Of a DNA stretch of 64,000 nucleotides, positions 1 to 11,485 are shown piece by piece (the first letter of the stretch is position 1; each line of letters starts with the position of its first letter). The notes below the pieces were generated by a model. That model was not told the DNA's origin, searched no databases, and worked only from the letters and a program-made list of their open reading frames with translations. The DNA is from Brasenia schreberi (Eukaryota; Streptophyta; Magnoliopsida; Nymphaeales; Cabombaceae), in NCBI GenBank assembly GCA_036023115.1, contig JAYKKT010000089.1:20889001-20953000 (forward strand). The letters run 5' to 3'. The translations under genes and the position numbers were made by a program.

Positions 1-1
1 A

Positions 2-2820
2 GGCTATAATCAAATTAAACTAAGTCCACGAGATCAGGGTAAGACCGCCTTCACAACCCCATGGGGCACATACTGCTATACAGTCATGCCCTTTGGTTTG
101 AAAAATGCCGGCGCAACATACCAACGGGCCATGACCACGATCTTCTATGATCAGATTCATGAGCTCATCGAAGTGTATGTAGACGATCTCTTGGCAAAAT
201 CCAAAACCCGATGCACTCATATCGAATGTTTGCAAAAGATTTTCGAAAGGCTTAGGCTTTACAAAGTAAAGCTGAACCCTCAAAAGTGTGTATTCGGGGT
301 AGAATCAGGGAAGCTTCTGGGCTTTATGGTGAGCCAAAGGGGTATAGAAGTCAACCCCTCTAAGTGTTGAGCCATCATAGACATGGCTCCACCCTCCAAT
401 CTCACCCAAATCCGTAGCGTCCAGGGTCGTTTACAATCCGTTCAACGATTCATATCGAATCTGGCAACTAGATGCGAACCCTTCAACAAACGATTGAGGA
501 AGGGCATGAAATTTTTATGGGATGACGAATGCCAGAAGTCCTTCGAGGGACTAAAGGCATACTTGGTTAATGCCCCCGTTTTGAATCCTCCAAAGCAAGG
601 AAAACCGCTTTTACTCTACATCTCCGTGCGTACGAATGCTTTAGGAGCCCTGTTGGCTCAATACGAGGATGACACCCATAAGGAGTATGCCATCTACTAT
701 ATTTCGAAAACTCTCTTGGCTTATGAACGAAATTACCAAGCCATGGAGAAGACGTGCTTGGCCCTAGTCTGGGCCTGCCAGAAATTCAGACACTATTTCC
801 TAGATCATGAGATCTGGATAGTGTCCAAGCTTGATCCAATCAAGCACTTGTTCGAAAAACCCATTCTCACGAGTAGATTGGGCAAATGGCAACTCCTTCT
901 AATGGAGTATGACCTGAAATACCATCACCAGATCTCCATTAAAGGGCAAGCCCTAGCAGACTACGTGGCTGAGTTCCCCTTAGAGGACGCATATCCCACA
1001 CTTGCTGAAATGCCTGATGAAGGCATATTGCAAAACCATTTCAAAACCATATTTTAGCAAACAATTTTGAAAACCAAGTGTGGAAAATGCACTTCGATGG
1101 GGCACGGAACCAACGAGGGGCTGGTGCTGGGGTCATCCTCATCTCCCCTGAAAAGGGCGAGATTCCCATAGCAGTCCGCCTAGATTTTGAATGTTCCAAC
1201 AACGTAGCTGAGTACGAAGCACTCATACAAGGCTTAAGAATTTCGAAAACTCTAGGGGCATCATGCATCGAGGTCTTTGGAGATTCGCTCCTTGTCATAA
1301 ACTAGGTTTTAAAAATTTGGCAAGTACGTAATGAAAAACTACTTCCATATCACGAGTTGGCCACTCGATTGGTCCAGTCCTTCCAATCGTGTAAACTCAC
1401 ACATGTAGGAAGAGAGGACAATGGCATCGCCGATGCCCTCTCCTCCTTGGGTTCAGCCCTAAAGGTCGATCCCATTTCGGGGACCCGGTCTTTAGAAATA
1501 TGGCATGCGCCCAACCCATCCACACATGATCTGGATATTTGCCAAAATAACCCAGAGTCTATTGAAAAACCCTGGTTTTATGACATAAAACAATTTCTAG
1601 AAAATGGGGGATTCGCCGAGGATGCCACTTCCAAAGATAAGGCATTCATCCGTAAGATTTCGACCCGATACACCATTCTGGGTGGGGTTTTATACAAAAC
1701 AAGTTTTACCGACATTCTGCTTAGGTGTATCAACCTAGAGGAGGCTAGGATAGTGATGCATGAATTCCACGATGGAGAATGTGGAGGTCATGTTAATGCC
1801 AATATGATGGCAATGAAAATACTTAGAGGGGGCTATTTTTGGTCCACCCTGAAAAAGGATTGTCACGATCATGTTAGGAAGTGTCATCCATGTCAAGTGC
1901 ATGGGCACGCCATTCATATCCCATCATCTACATTGCATTCCATGGTCAGCCCCTGGCCATTTACCATGTGGGCATTTGACATCGTAGGCCCCATATTTCC
2001 AAAAGCCTCGAATGGGCATCGGTTTATTTTAGCAGCCATGGAGTATTTCTCCAAGTGGGTGGAAGCCATTTCCCTAACCAACGTGATGGGGCAACATGTG
2101 GTGGCTTTCATCCGGAGGAATATCTTGGCTCGATTTGGGGTTCCCCGAGACCTTGTGTCTGATAATGGCACCCCATTCAAGAACGAGCGGATGGTTAAGT
2201 TGTGCAACACGTATGGCATAACTCACCACTTCTCTTCGCCCTACTACCCTCAAGGCAACGGCCAAGCCGAAGCCACAAACAAGACTCTTATTAGCATAAT
2301 TGAGAAGACTTTAGAGCAGGGTAGGACGTGGCACGAGAAGCTGGATGAAGCCTTATGGGCTTATAGAACTTCCATCCGGACTCCCACAAATGCCACACCA
2401 CTCGAATTGGTCTATGGCACAAATGCCATTCTTCCCATTCATACTCAACTGCATTCATTTCATACATCCATTGCACTCGACCTCCCCCTAGAGACGCTTC
2501 AACATGCTAGAATAGCCGAACTAGATTTGCTAGATGAGAGGCGACTCCTTGCCATGGATCATGCTCGTGCATACCGGCAAAGGATAGCCCGACACTATGG
2601 CAAACACATGAAACCTCACCACTTTGAAGTGGGAGATCTAGTCTTGAAAATCATCCACTATCGTGGCCCACATCTGCTCGAAAAGTGGCGCCCCAAGTGG
2701 GATGGACCCTATGTTGTACGAGCAACCACCACGAACAATTCGTATTGGTTGATCGATGTAGAAGGTAGGAATTTAGCAGATCCTATCAATATCCAATACT
2801 TAAAGAAGTATCATGTGTAG
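2..2820 (+). pseudogene. pol: E1 pol remnant: RT (C-terminal part)-RNase H-aRH-integrase
   Basis: Second ORF of a Ty3/gypsy Tat-type element, entered mid-RT at the window edge. The RT active-site motif YVDD is at 176-187. RNase H follows (about 560-960), then an archaeal-type RNase H (aRH, about 1080-1440) with HFDGARN, AEYEAL, FGDSL and the late Asp of REDNGIADAL, so all its acidic residues are visible. Integrase (about 1680-2820) has an HHCC finger (MHEFHDGECGGH and CHDHVRKCHPCQ), the catalytic triad Asp 1978-1980, Asp 2161-2163, Glu 2269-2271, and a GPY/F-type tail (DGPYVV, 2701-2718). Breaks: TGA at 368-370 (CGA in the E11 copy), a 1-base loss near 1045 with a TAG at 1055-1057, and TAG at 1303-1305. 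From 1357 to the natural stop integrase is open. The second RNase H between RH and INT is the basis for the Tat assignment. The start lies left of the window. Confidence 0.93.
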
Positions 2821-3988
2821 GATTTGGATTAAATTCCAGTTTTCGAAAATTTTAGGGATAGCTGCCCTGAGACATGAAAATAAGGTGCAAAAGCAAAGTC
2901 GTGTGACCCTGAGTGAGAGAATTCGCACTTGTGAAAGAGTGGAGTCTTCAAAATCGTGGTTACATTTCAAAATCCTTCTTCTTACAAAGAAAGGCCTAGT
3001 TCAATATAGCAAGATACTTGCAAGTAGTACGTGTTATTTCTAAATAGGCTGATCTGGAATGGATCGAGTGTAGGCTTGGGATAAGTCCTTCCCTCTTCTC
3101 TTCTACTTCCAAAAGGAAAAACATGGCCCAAACAAAGGGAATTTCCCATTCAAAAGTCTCTTTCCAAAAGAAGGAAACCAGAATTCGAAAGAAAAATCGA
3201 TTCTCTTATGAAAAAGAGGGATTAAAGAAAAAATACTCCCAAAGGGAGACCCTCTATGGAAAAAAAGGAAAAACCAAAAAGCTCAAAAAGAGCAGTTTTT
3301 CGCCTTTTGTGCCTTAAACCACGGGACGCTTCAGAAGGGACCGTGGTATCTCTTTCCCATCCCTGGCTTATCCCAAGCTAAAGCATGGTTCATTTCGAGG
3401 AATCCTAAAGTAAAAATAGGATTTACTTACTTGAATTTCATCTTGTTTGAGAATTCGACGTTTCAAGTAAGGCATAGGAATTTGAAATATAGCTTGTTTT
3501 CTTACAAAACCTCTGCTAGATAAGCGAGTGTTAAGACTCAAACAAGAGCAAACACGAAGAGCTCAAGATCCTTAGGATCGAGACTCAAGACAGTTGTCCC
3601 TTTTGTAAATAGCTTTTGTAAATAGATTTTGAAAAGTCGAACATCGAACAGCATAGGGTCTGCTCACTTGGAGCAACAGGCCTTGTAAATCTCTAGAGTT
3701 CGACCACATCTGGTCTCTGGGAGGTTGCCACTCTTGGCACCACACCCATATCATCTGCATTCCATGCATGGTACTTGCATAAACGTGATCCCATTTAGGA
3801 CTAGATTCTATATACATATCCCTTTGGCGTGATATCTCCTCCTACTAGAGTTTGTAAATTGAGATTTTGCTAAAAAAATTGGGACGATTCCATATTCTTC
3901 GTGGTTAGATCTAGGTTAACATTGAAAGGGGTGTTTGTCATCTTTGCCCTTATCCAAATCGATTTGGACAAGGCCAAAGAGGGGCATC
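2821..3988 (+). other. E1 3' untranslated segment
   Basis: About 1.17 kb from the pol stop to the 3' LTR. It recurs in E2, E9, E11 and E12 in the same place, so it is a normal part of the element. It is A/G-rich around 3110-3300, and CTTGGGATAAG (about 3076) is repeated inverted near 3366. Short lysine-rich open frames here (such as 3123-3317) are not kept in the other copies, so I do not call them genes. The right end is the foldback that holds the polypurine tract. Confidence 0.8.
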
Positions 3989-4000
3989 TGTAAACACCCT
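3928..4000 (+). promoter_or_regulatory. E1 polypurine tract inside a near-palindromic foldback
   Basis: Purine tract GGCCAAAGAGGGG (3972-3984) lies 4 bases before the LTR start and is the expected plus-strand primer. The whole block folds on a centre at 3960/3961: CAAATC pairs with GATTTG, then CTTTGCCCTTATC with the purine arm, and GGGGTGTTTG (3928-3937) pairs with the LTR start TAAACACCC. The LTR boundary therefore lies in one arm of the foldback. Confidence 0.75.
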
Positions 4001-5066
4001 GAAATCCCAAGAATTTCTCAAAACAACCTGGTTTTGTAAAAGTAGCCCCAAAGGGCTATTTTGAGTTTGGAAACCCAGGAGCCTTCCAGGCAACCTTGTA
4101 CATATGTTTTGAACTCTGTATTTCAAAAATGTATAATATAGCTTTAAAAACCCTTTTAAAACATGTTTTGAAACCCCGAAACAGCTTGGCCTAATCCAGA
4201 CAGGACCAGAAAAGTCAAAGAGAGCCCAGAACCAAAGCACAAGTCAAGCCCGGCACAGCAACTCTCATATTAAATCCACCCCCAGGATCTCGAACATCCA
4301 AGACCCTATTATCATCAAAACATCACTTGAAATCAGCTTCGGAAGGCGAAAACAGAAGCGGACGATCATGTTGGCGAAGACCCAACGCAGACGGAGTACT
4401 GACGCTGTCAGACCCCGCATAAACCGTTCGTTTCGAACACAGCCCGAAGGAGTCAGAATTTAGTTTGGATCAGATTTGGACCACTTGTGTGGACTTGGAT
4501 TTGGATTTGGATCCATAGATCCAATCCAATATCCACATCCATGGCCCACATCACCTTCTCATAAATGGAGGTGGGGCCCACTTGAATTTCACGTGGGATT
4601 ATAGGCATGAGAGAGAGTGGGGGAGGATAAGATTAGAGTGTGTTTGTAATTAAGCTTGACTAGTGTGTCAAGTTTGGGGTTAATCATGTGGGTTAGCCTA
4701 GTTAACATGGGTTTAAGCTTGTAATTAGCCAAAACCTAACCTAGGGCTGCAACAACATGATATGATTAAGGTTTATGGGTCATGCAAAGGGAGCTCCTTA
4801 ATCCAATTCTAACCAAAAACACCTAATCCTAGCCTTTTAGCCTAATCCTGTCCTAATCCTAGCCTAATCACCTAACCCACTTCTCTAATCCCGGCCTAAT
4901 CCCAACCTAATCACCTAACCCACTTCCCTAATCCTTCCCTAAACCTAGGTTAATTTCCCTAAACCTAACCTAATCCTAGCCTAATCACCTAACCCACTGT
5001 AGACGTGATTTTATTTCAAATCGTTTGGGATTCGAAATCAAACCCTCCAACTACGTCGGGTTGCGT

Positions 5067-5189
5067 GAGCGTGCCAGTTAGTTTGCTAAAACTAACAAAT
5101 TATGTTTTTCTGACTTCTTAGAACGATTGTGGACAAGTGAGATCTTTTCGACTTAGGCCTTCTTGAACCGGCGCTCAAGGGTCAGCCTA
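5067..5189 (-). promoter_or_regulatory. S1 U5 structured block (two stem-loops and PBS echo)
   Basis: Hairpin GTTAGTTT/AAACTAAC (5077-5096) lies next to TGGCACGCTC (minus, 5067-5076). The outer hairpin (5154-5189) has closing arms TAGGC/GCCTA and inner arms CTTGAGC/GTTCAAG around a GCCG loop. Bases differ from the main family but pairing is kept. Confidence 0.65.
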
Positions 5190-6222
5190 GACGCTTGAAA
5201 CTTATTTGAATCTGTTAATTCGAGAAAGGAAAAACCAGATTTTCCAAAGTTTCAGATTTGTGTTTAAGTTCTTGATTTCTGAAAAATTTTCAGATTCTGA
5301 AAGTTGCAGAATCTGTTCAGTCCCAAAGACCTGTTCTCCAAATTTTTCTAAAAATACTTCTGATTCTCTAAAAATTCTAAAACTTTTACAGAATAGAGAC
5401 ACGTGTGTGTAGACTCAGAATATATTTTTATTTTATAATTTAGTTCTTTATTTTCTAAGAATTAAATACAGAATCAGAAACTATTATAAAATTCAGAACA
5501 ATCCTGTTTCTGTGAATCAGAAGCTCAGAAAAACAGCAATATCTCAGCGCTCAGTCATCCAATTTCAATAAAAGAAAGGTTCGGATGTTAGGTTTCCAAA
5601 GAATCAAATTTCATCCAATTTCATTCAGTGGTCGCAGAGATATGAGCAAAAGAACAGAGGCCTATTACTGAACGTTCTGTTTCTGTAAAACGCAATCTGG
5701 ATTTTGTATAAACTTCATGGATCTAATTGACTAGGCAACAGTTCATAACAATTCCTCAAAATTTTATCTAAGAACGTCTGATATGTCTAGATTATTCATG
5801 CAAAATTTCGAAGCAATTGGCTTATCCTTTTGTCTATGAAAATTTCGTGATCAGACGCGTGTGCATAGACAGTTTCAGAAACCAGTTTTACAGAAATTTT
5901 GAGAAGATTCCTAACGTGAGTCTAGGAACGATGTTCAACCTGTATCTGTCCTAATAAAGCATGGAAATCATACAAACATGGATTTTTGTTTCGTTCATGA
6001 AGGAATTATGCATGTTTGTATCGATATAGATCAAGAACATGGGCTCGTAGCCTCGATTCATATACAATTCTGCAGAATCTGTGGTTTTTCAGATTCGCAT
6101 GAATTAAAACTAGTTTATGAAAGAATTCCAACCTGTATGATCGAGATGGAACGTAGAATAACTTCGTCGGGCGATCGTCGGACGTCAGAACCAGGCCGGC
6201 CTCCCTTCTTCCTCTTCCTTTC

Positions 6223-6237
6223 TCTCTCTCTCTCTAT
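6223..6237. repeat. (TC)n microsatellite
   Basis: Short pyrimidine run of alternating T and C in S1, downstream of its TATA box on the minus strand. Confidence 0.8.
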
Positions 6238-6378
6238 TTCTCTAAATTTTCGGACTGAATGTTCCTGTTTGCTGGTTCCTCCGGATTGATGCTTTGTGGT
6301 GACTGGAGGATTGATTTTCGGACTGATGCTTTGCTCTGGCTGGTTCTTTTCTTCTTTTCGCAGCCTCATTGAGGCTCC

Positions 6379-6386
6379 TTTTATAG
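6379..6386 (-). promoter_or_regulatory. S1 TATA box
   Basis: CTATAAAA on the minus strand, immediately followed by the perfect inverted repeat at 6362-6376. Position about 2 kb into the LTR, similar to the other subfamily. Confidence 0.55.
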
Positions 6387-7133
6387 GCCAAAAGATGCCT
6401 CTTGGGTGTAGCATTGGGCAAGGGAAATTGCCTTGCTAAGCAACATGGGTTTTGTCAAGCAATGGCTGCAAAAGATCGGAACTTGGAAAGTCAAGGAGCT
6501 GTTATTCACGTTGAATGGTAAGTTTGGTGCTGTTGTGGAGCTGGAATCGGTAAGTGTTGCTGTGGAGCTGGAATTGGCAAGTTGGTGTCTTCTTGCTGTA
6601 ATCGGAATGGTAAGTAGAAGGTCCCATTTGCTGTTCACGTTGAGGTTGCTTGCAAAAATCAGAATGGCGGGTTGCTGCTCATTTTGGTAGCTGATCCCAT
6701 CATCGTTTTCTGCAGGTGCTATTCCAAGTAATCTCCAACCTTCATATTGTAACCTCAGCCTCCAAAGCAAGCACGGTAGTTCCTGGCTTTCTTTTAGTGG
6801 ATTCGGGTGACTGATATAGGAATTTTGCTCAGAAAAGGCATGGAGAGCTCTTGAAGAATCTGACTTCTGCTGACCAGCTGCAATTCGTTCTTCAATGAAC
6901 TTATCGTATATGTCTGACTGCCCAATTATTTGGATGGGTTAGAACTTATGCTGAACTGATTGTGGTGTATGGAGCTGCTGAGGTCGTTGAAGTTAGCCTT
7001 TGTCAAGGTGTTGAATTCGGCTGGTCAGGATATGGTAAGATGTCCTGTGAATTTGCCACTTTCCCATCATACTCTTGACCAAATCTTTGAGGATTAACTG
7101 TCATAAATCCTGTATAATCAACCTTTATACGAA

Positions 7134-7690
7134 TTAAGGGAACTTTGTGGTCTGCCTGGCCGTTTTAGAAGCTTTCTCAATTAGTTTGCAGACAACTTCG
7201 TCCTCTTCTCCATCAACAACATGGAGAAGACCTTGCCTTTCAACAGCTTCAATGGCCTTTTCCACTGCAACCGTTGCAAATACACACTCCGTGATACTTT
7301 CCCTTAAGGAAATTGATGAAAGGTGAATGACCCAATCAGCTTCTGCCAAATAACTAGCTATCCCCTTATGCCCTTTACTAGAAGCTAAACCAGGAGCAGT
7401 TAGTCCTCCAGGAATTTTCGAGGTTGGGTCCTCCAGTGCACTTGGGGCAGACCCTCTGCAGCACACGATGCACTTACTTTGGGAGCATCATTTGTCAACT
7501 TCACCACCTTTTGAGTACCTTCCTCAACGTGTGGTCTTGGAGGGACACCAAGCATGGTTAAAAGAAGGAAGTCCCGATCATCATCACCATATCCAGCTGT
7601 TCAACAGTTGGGCATAGTTCATAGCATACGAGTCTTTAAGCTCCTGAAGTCATATTGCTTGTAGCAGCACTTGGAACTTCAGCTTTTAGC
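7134..7690 (-). pseudogene. Gene-like protein fragment inside S1, unidentified
   Basis: The minus strand has 110 codons open from 7466 to 7134 with a composition unlike the surrounding LTR: PSALEDPTSKIPGG, then SYLAEADWVIHLSSISLRES, then a helix-like stretch VEKAIEAVERQGLLHVVDG and VCKLIEKASKTARQTTKFP. The frame that precedes it (about 7600-7480) also reads as ordinary protein (GYGDDDRDFLLLTMLGVPP, then HVEEGTQKVVKLTNDAPK) but is one base out of register, and a further bit (ELKDSYAMNYAQLLN) lies upstream. This looks like an eroded piece of a cellular coding sequence, or of a processed transcript, captured in the LTR. It does not resemble gag or pol. I do not recognise the family. Not expressed as such: no start fits and the frame is broken. 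Confidence 0.45.
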
Positions 7691-8615
7691 TAGTTTCAGA
7701 TGTTTAAGCAAGCCCATGTTACGTTTTTGAAAGTCAACTTTCATGCTCGCTAGATTTCCCCCATGAGTATTAAAAACATTAACATTGTTCTTAACATAAA
7801 AGTAATATAACAGTAACATATGACAATGCAAAACTGATGCATATCAATACACTAATTACCTCGACACCCAATCATAACATGGACACGTTACGAAAGGTAT
7901 TCGATACCAAACCTTTGTTTTTGGAAGTTGTCGTTCTTGCTTCCATCTTTCCTTTTCTTTGGTGATACCAATTTCCCCTCGGACAACTGATTTCTTTCCG
8001 AATATGAACTTTTCTTTTTGGGAAGCTCACTTTCCCTTTTTGACGCCCGCTCTCCTTTTTGGGCACCCACTTGCCTTTTCAGGTATCAACTTGTCTTATA
8101 AATGCTTGTTTCTTTTCAAATGGCAAATTTAAAACAAATTTATCAATAGAAAACTTTTAAAGAAATGAAATCCTGCTTTTTCCTTGCCGGGGGCAAAATC
8201 GTCATTTTCATCCAATCTTGTCAAAATTCAAAATTTTCATAAAGGAAAGTATTCTTTCATCATTTTAAAGCTTCCATAAAATTTTGGTACCGAAACAACT
8301 CGTTTAGTGCCTTTTTCCTTCGAAAACCCAAAATTACCAAAAATAGCTACTTTCCCAAAAAAAGTAAAAATTTTAAAAGAAAATTTTGGGTGTTTACACC
8401 AACCTCACTAAACCTCACCCCAAAACCAACCCACCTAGCTAAACCCTAAACCTCTAAACCACCCCACCTAAACCTAGCACACAATCTACCCAAAACCTCT
8501 TGTATGAAAATATCTGGCCCTACCCCAAAACCAGCCCACCTTACTACCATACCACCACCCCTAGACCACCTTACCACTACCCTAATACCAGCCCCCAACC
8601 GACCTATCCCAGCCC

Positions 8616-8645
8616 TATATAAACCCCCCCCCAAGGGGCGGGTTT
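8616..8645 (+). promoter_or_regulatory. E1 LTR TATA box and downstream inverted repeat (copy 1)
   Basis: TATATAAA (8616-8623) runs into AAACCCCCC, which pairs with GGGCGGGTTT about 15 bases on. The duplicate is at 10563-10591. Confidence 0.65.
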
Positions 8646-9080
8646 CCATCTTCGGGCACCCCCTTTCCAGCCCAACCGAGCCCAGCCACTCCTAGTCGGG
8701 TCTTCCACCTGCACCACAGCCAGCCACCACCTCGCTCCACCTGCTCCACCACGCCCCAACCGGCCAACCACCTGTCGCCACCACTGCCTTCGGCCGAACC
8801 CTCCACTTCAACCACCCGGCTACTCCTCTCTTCCATCCACCGCCTCTCTTTAACACCGGTTAGTACCCCATACTCCACTCCACCTCTTCTTCGCTCCCCC
8901 TCCACTCTCAGCCACCTGCACCACCACCATCTTACCCTAACACCAGCCACTTATCGCCACCACTCCCATTCGGCCAAGCCTCAACCACTCTAACTACCCG
9001 CCATTGCCTAGACACCCTAGCTACACCCGGCCACTCCATAATAACTGTCATAAATCCTGTATAATCAACCTTTATACGAA

Positions 9081-9637
9081 TTAAGGGAACTTTGTGGTCT
9101 GCCTGGCCGTTTTAGAAGCTTTCTCAATTAGTTTGCAGACAACTTCGTCCTCTTCTCCATCAACAACATGGAGAAGACCTTGCCTTTCAACAGCTTCAAT
9201 GGCCTTTTCCACTGCAACCGTTGCAAATACACACTCCGTGATACTTTCCCTTAAGGAAATTGATGAAAGGTGAATGACCCAATCAGCTTCTGCCAAATAA
9301 CTAGCTATCCCCTTATGCCCTTTACTAGAAGCTAAACCAGGAGCAGTTAGTCCTCCAGGAATTTTCGAGGTTGGGTCCTCCAGTGCACTTGGGGCAGACC
9401 CTCTGCAGCACACGATGCACTTACTTTGGGAGCATCATTTGTCAACTTCACCACCTTTTGAGTACCTTCCTCAACGTGTGGTCTTGGAGGGACACCAAGC
9501 ATGGTTAAAAGAAGGAAGTCCCGATCATCATCACCATATCCAGCTGTTCAACAGTTGGGCATAGTTCATAGCATACGAGTCTTTAAGCTCCTGAAGTCAT
9601 ATTGCTTGTAGCAGCACTTGGAACTTCAGCTTTTAGC
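9081..9637 (-). pseudogene. Second copy of the unidentified gene-like fragment
   Basis: Copy of 7134-7690 carried by the tandem duplication; the 110-codon open stretch (9413 to 9081) encodes the same protein, so there has been no detectable decay since duplication. Confidence 0.45.
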
Positions 9638-10562
9638 TAGTTTCAGATGTTTAAGCAAGCCCATGTTACGTTTTTGAAAGTCAACTTTCATGCTCGCTAG
9701 ATTTCCCCCATGAGTATTAAAAACATTAACATTGTTCTTAACATAAAAGTAATATAACAGTAACATATGACAATGCAAAACTGATGCATATCAATACACT
9801 AATTACCTCGACACCCAATCATAACATGGACACGTTACGAAAGGTATTCGATACCAAACCTTTGTTTTTGGAAGTTGTCGTTCTTGCTTCCATCTTTCCT
9901 TTTCTTTGGTGATACCAATTTCCCCTCGGACAACTGATTTCTTTCCGAATATGAACTTTTCTTTTTGGGAAGCTCACTTTCCCTTTTTGACGCCCGCTCT
10001 CCTTTTTGGGCACCCACCTGCCTTTTCAGGTATCAACTTGTCTTATAAATGCTTGTTTCTTTTCAAATGGCAAATTTAAAACAAATTTATCAATAGAAAA
10101 CTTTTAAAGAAATGAAATCCTGCTTTTTCCTTGCCGGGGGCAAAATCGTCATTTTCATCCAATCTTGTCAAAATTCAAAATTTTCATAAAGGAAAGTATT
10201 CTTTCATCATTTTAAAGCTTCCATAAAATTTTGGTACCGAAACAACTCGTTTAGTGCCTTTTTCCTTCGAAAACCCAAAATTACCAAAAATAGCTACTTT
10301 CCCAAAAAAAGTAAAAATTTTAAAAGAAAATTTTGGGTGTTTACACCAACCTCACTAAACCTCACCCCAAAACCAACCCACCTAGCTAAACCCTAAACCT
10401 CTAAACCACCCCACCTAAACCTAGCACACAATCTACCCAAAACCTCTTGTATGAAAATATCTGGCCCTACCCCAAAACCAGCCCACCTTACTACCATACC
10501 ACCACCCCTAGACCACCTTACCACTACCCTAATACCAGCCCCCAACCGACCTATCCCAGCCC

Positions 10563-10591
10563 TATATAAACCCCCCCCCAAGGGGCGGTTT
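10563..10591 (+). promoter_or_regulatory. E1 LTR TATA box and inverted repeat (copy 2)
   Basis: Same elements as at 8616 but with one G fewer in the 3' arm, the one-base length difference between the duplicates. Confidence 0.65.
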
Positions 10592-11431
10592 CCATCTTCG
10601 GGCACCCCCTTTCCAGCCCAACCGAGCCCAGCCACTCCTAGTCGGGTCTTCCACCTGCACCACAGCCAGCCACCACCTCGCTCCACCTGCTCCACCACGC
10701 CCCAACCGGCCAACCACCTGTCGCCACCACTGCCTTCGGCCGAACCCTCCACTTCAACCACCCGGCTACTCCTCTCTTCCATCCACCGCCTCTCTTTAAC
10801 ACCGGTTAGTACCCTATACTCCACTCCACCTCTTCTTCGCTCCCCCTCCACTCTCAGCCACCTGCACCACCACCATCTTACCCTAACACCAGCCACTTAT
10901 CGCCACCACTCCCATTCGGCCAAGCCTCAACCACTCTAACTACCCGCCATTGCCTAGACACCCTAGCTACACCCGGCCACTCCACTCAACTCCCTAAGAC
11001 CTACCCATATCATCCCACCATAGCCGGCCACTACCTTACCCCATACCCTAGCTAGCTCCCTTCCCATCCACCATTGCCTAGCCACCCTAGCAGTCGGCCA
11101 CTCCAACCGACTATACTACATCCATTCGGCCAGCCACCCGCCAGCCACATACTTCCCTTAGGCATTCCCTTAGACACTCCCTTAGGCTCTACCTTAGTGC
11201 CATACTTCCTAACACTACACCCTCCCTTAGTGACCCTACTTAGTCACTTTAGCCCAACACGCCAAGGCAACCCCCTCCCTAGCAGCCGGCCACCTTCAAG
11301 GCGCCCCTTCCGCGCACCTAAGGCACTCGGCCAGCAGCCCCTTTGTCGTTCAACTTCGCGGAGCTCCCTCTTGCAGCCCAAGGCGAAGGCCAAGCCCACG
11401 CTCAAGCAAGGCATCTTCGGACCAGCTATAA

Positions 11432-11437
11432 GTAAGT
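11432..11437 (+). promoter_or_regulatory. Conserved GTAAGT in E1 LTR leader
   Basis: Consensus plant 5' splice site following GACCAGCTATAA. The same hexamer stands at the same point in S2 (13935), E2 (20191), E3 (21482), L4 (24946), E12 (51378, 56186), and on the minus strand in E9 (39727-39732), L10 (42684-42689) and E11 (63233-63238). Confidence 0.5.
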
Positions 11438-11485
11438 GCCTAACTCGGTCCTTAGTTGTATACTTGCTTAAAATTCAATTCGATA

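Larger units (their letters stand above)
4998..8398 (-). mobile_element. S1: solo LTR of a second subfamily
   Basis: On the minus strand it begins TGTAAACACCC (8398) and ends CGTCTACA (4998), with no internal region next to it, so it reads as a solo LTR. It sits in the E1 LTR; flanks are CCCAC (4993-4997) and CCAAC (8399-8403), a target duplication with one mismatch at best. It shares the U5 stem-loops (5077-5096, 5154-5189) with the main family but has a different U3, rich in TTCAGATTCTGAA-like words. The TATA box is TATAAAA (minus, 6379-6386), followed by a perfect 7+1+7 inverted repeat, AGCCTCA-T-TGAGGCT (6362-6376). A gene-like fragment lies upstream of the TATA box, in U3. The right part (from 7095) is caught in the tandem duplication. 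Confidence 0.78.
7095..9038. repeat. Tandem segmental duplication, copy 1 (about 1.94 kb)
   Basis: Matches 9042-10984 almost base for base. It starts at TAACTGTCATAAATCC inside S1 and ends at GGCCACTCCA inside the E1 LTR, so the unit straddles an insertion boundary and is not itself a transposon. Three bases (TAA, 9039-9041) separate the copies. Differences seen by eye: TTG/CTG near 8070, a lost G near 8643, C/T near 8875. Confidence 0.93.
9042..10984. repeat. Tandem segmental duplication, copy 2
   Basis: Second copy, offset 1947 bases (1946 after the single-base loss). It repeats the S1 end (9042-10345) and the start of the following E1 LTR piece. Only a handful of differences in 1.94 kb means it is very recent, or an assembly duplicate. 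Confidence 0.93.

Noticed and set aside
3123..3317. Lysine-rich small protein in the 3' segment
   Set aside because: Frame not preserved at 17200-17440, 46560-46800 or 53340-53540; composition explained by A/G-rich DNA.
4800..4997. Interstitial telomere
   Set aside because: CCTAA words are degenerate and present in the same place in every LTR, so they belong to the element.
5202..5412. Sense and antisense open frames of similar size
   Set aside because: AT-rich S1 LTR with TTCAGATTCTGAA-like inverted words; no start context, no conservation.
4993..8403. Perfect target duplication for S1
   Set aside because: CCCAC and CCAAC differ at one base, so I report it only as imperfect.
10393..10939. 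Long overlapping frames on both strands rich in Pro, Thr, Gly, Trp, Arg
   Set aside because: They lie in C-rich LTR sequence downstream of the TATA box, appear on both strands at once, break with a one-base difference between the two duplicates, and are not kept in S2, L4 or E12.
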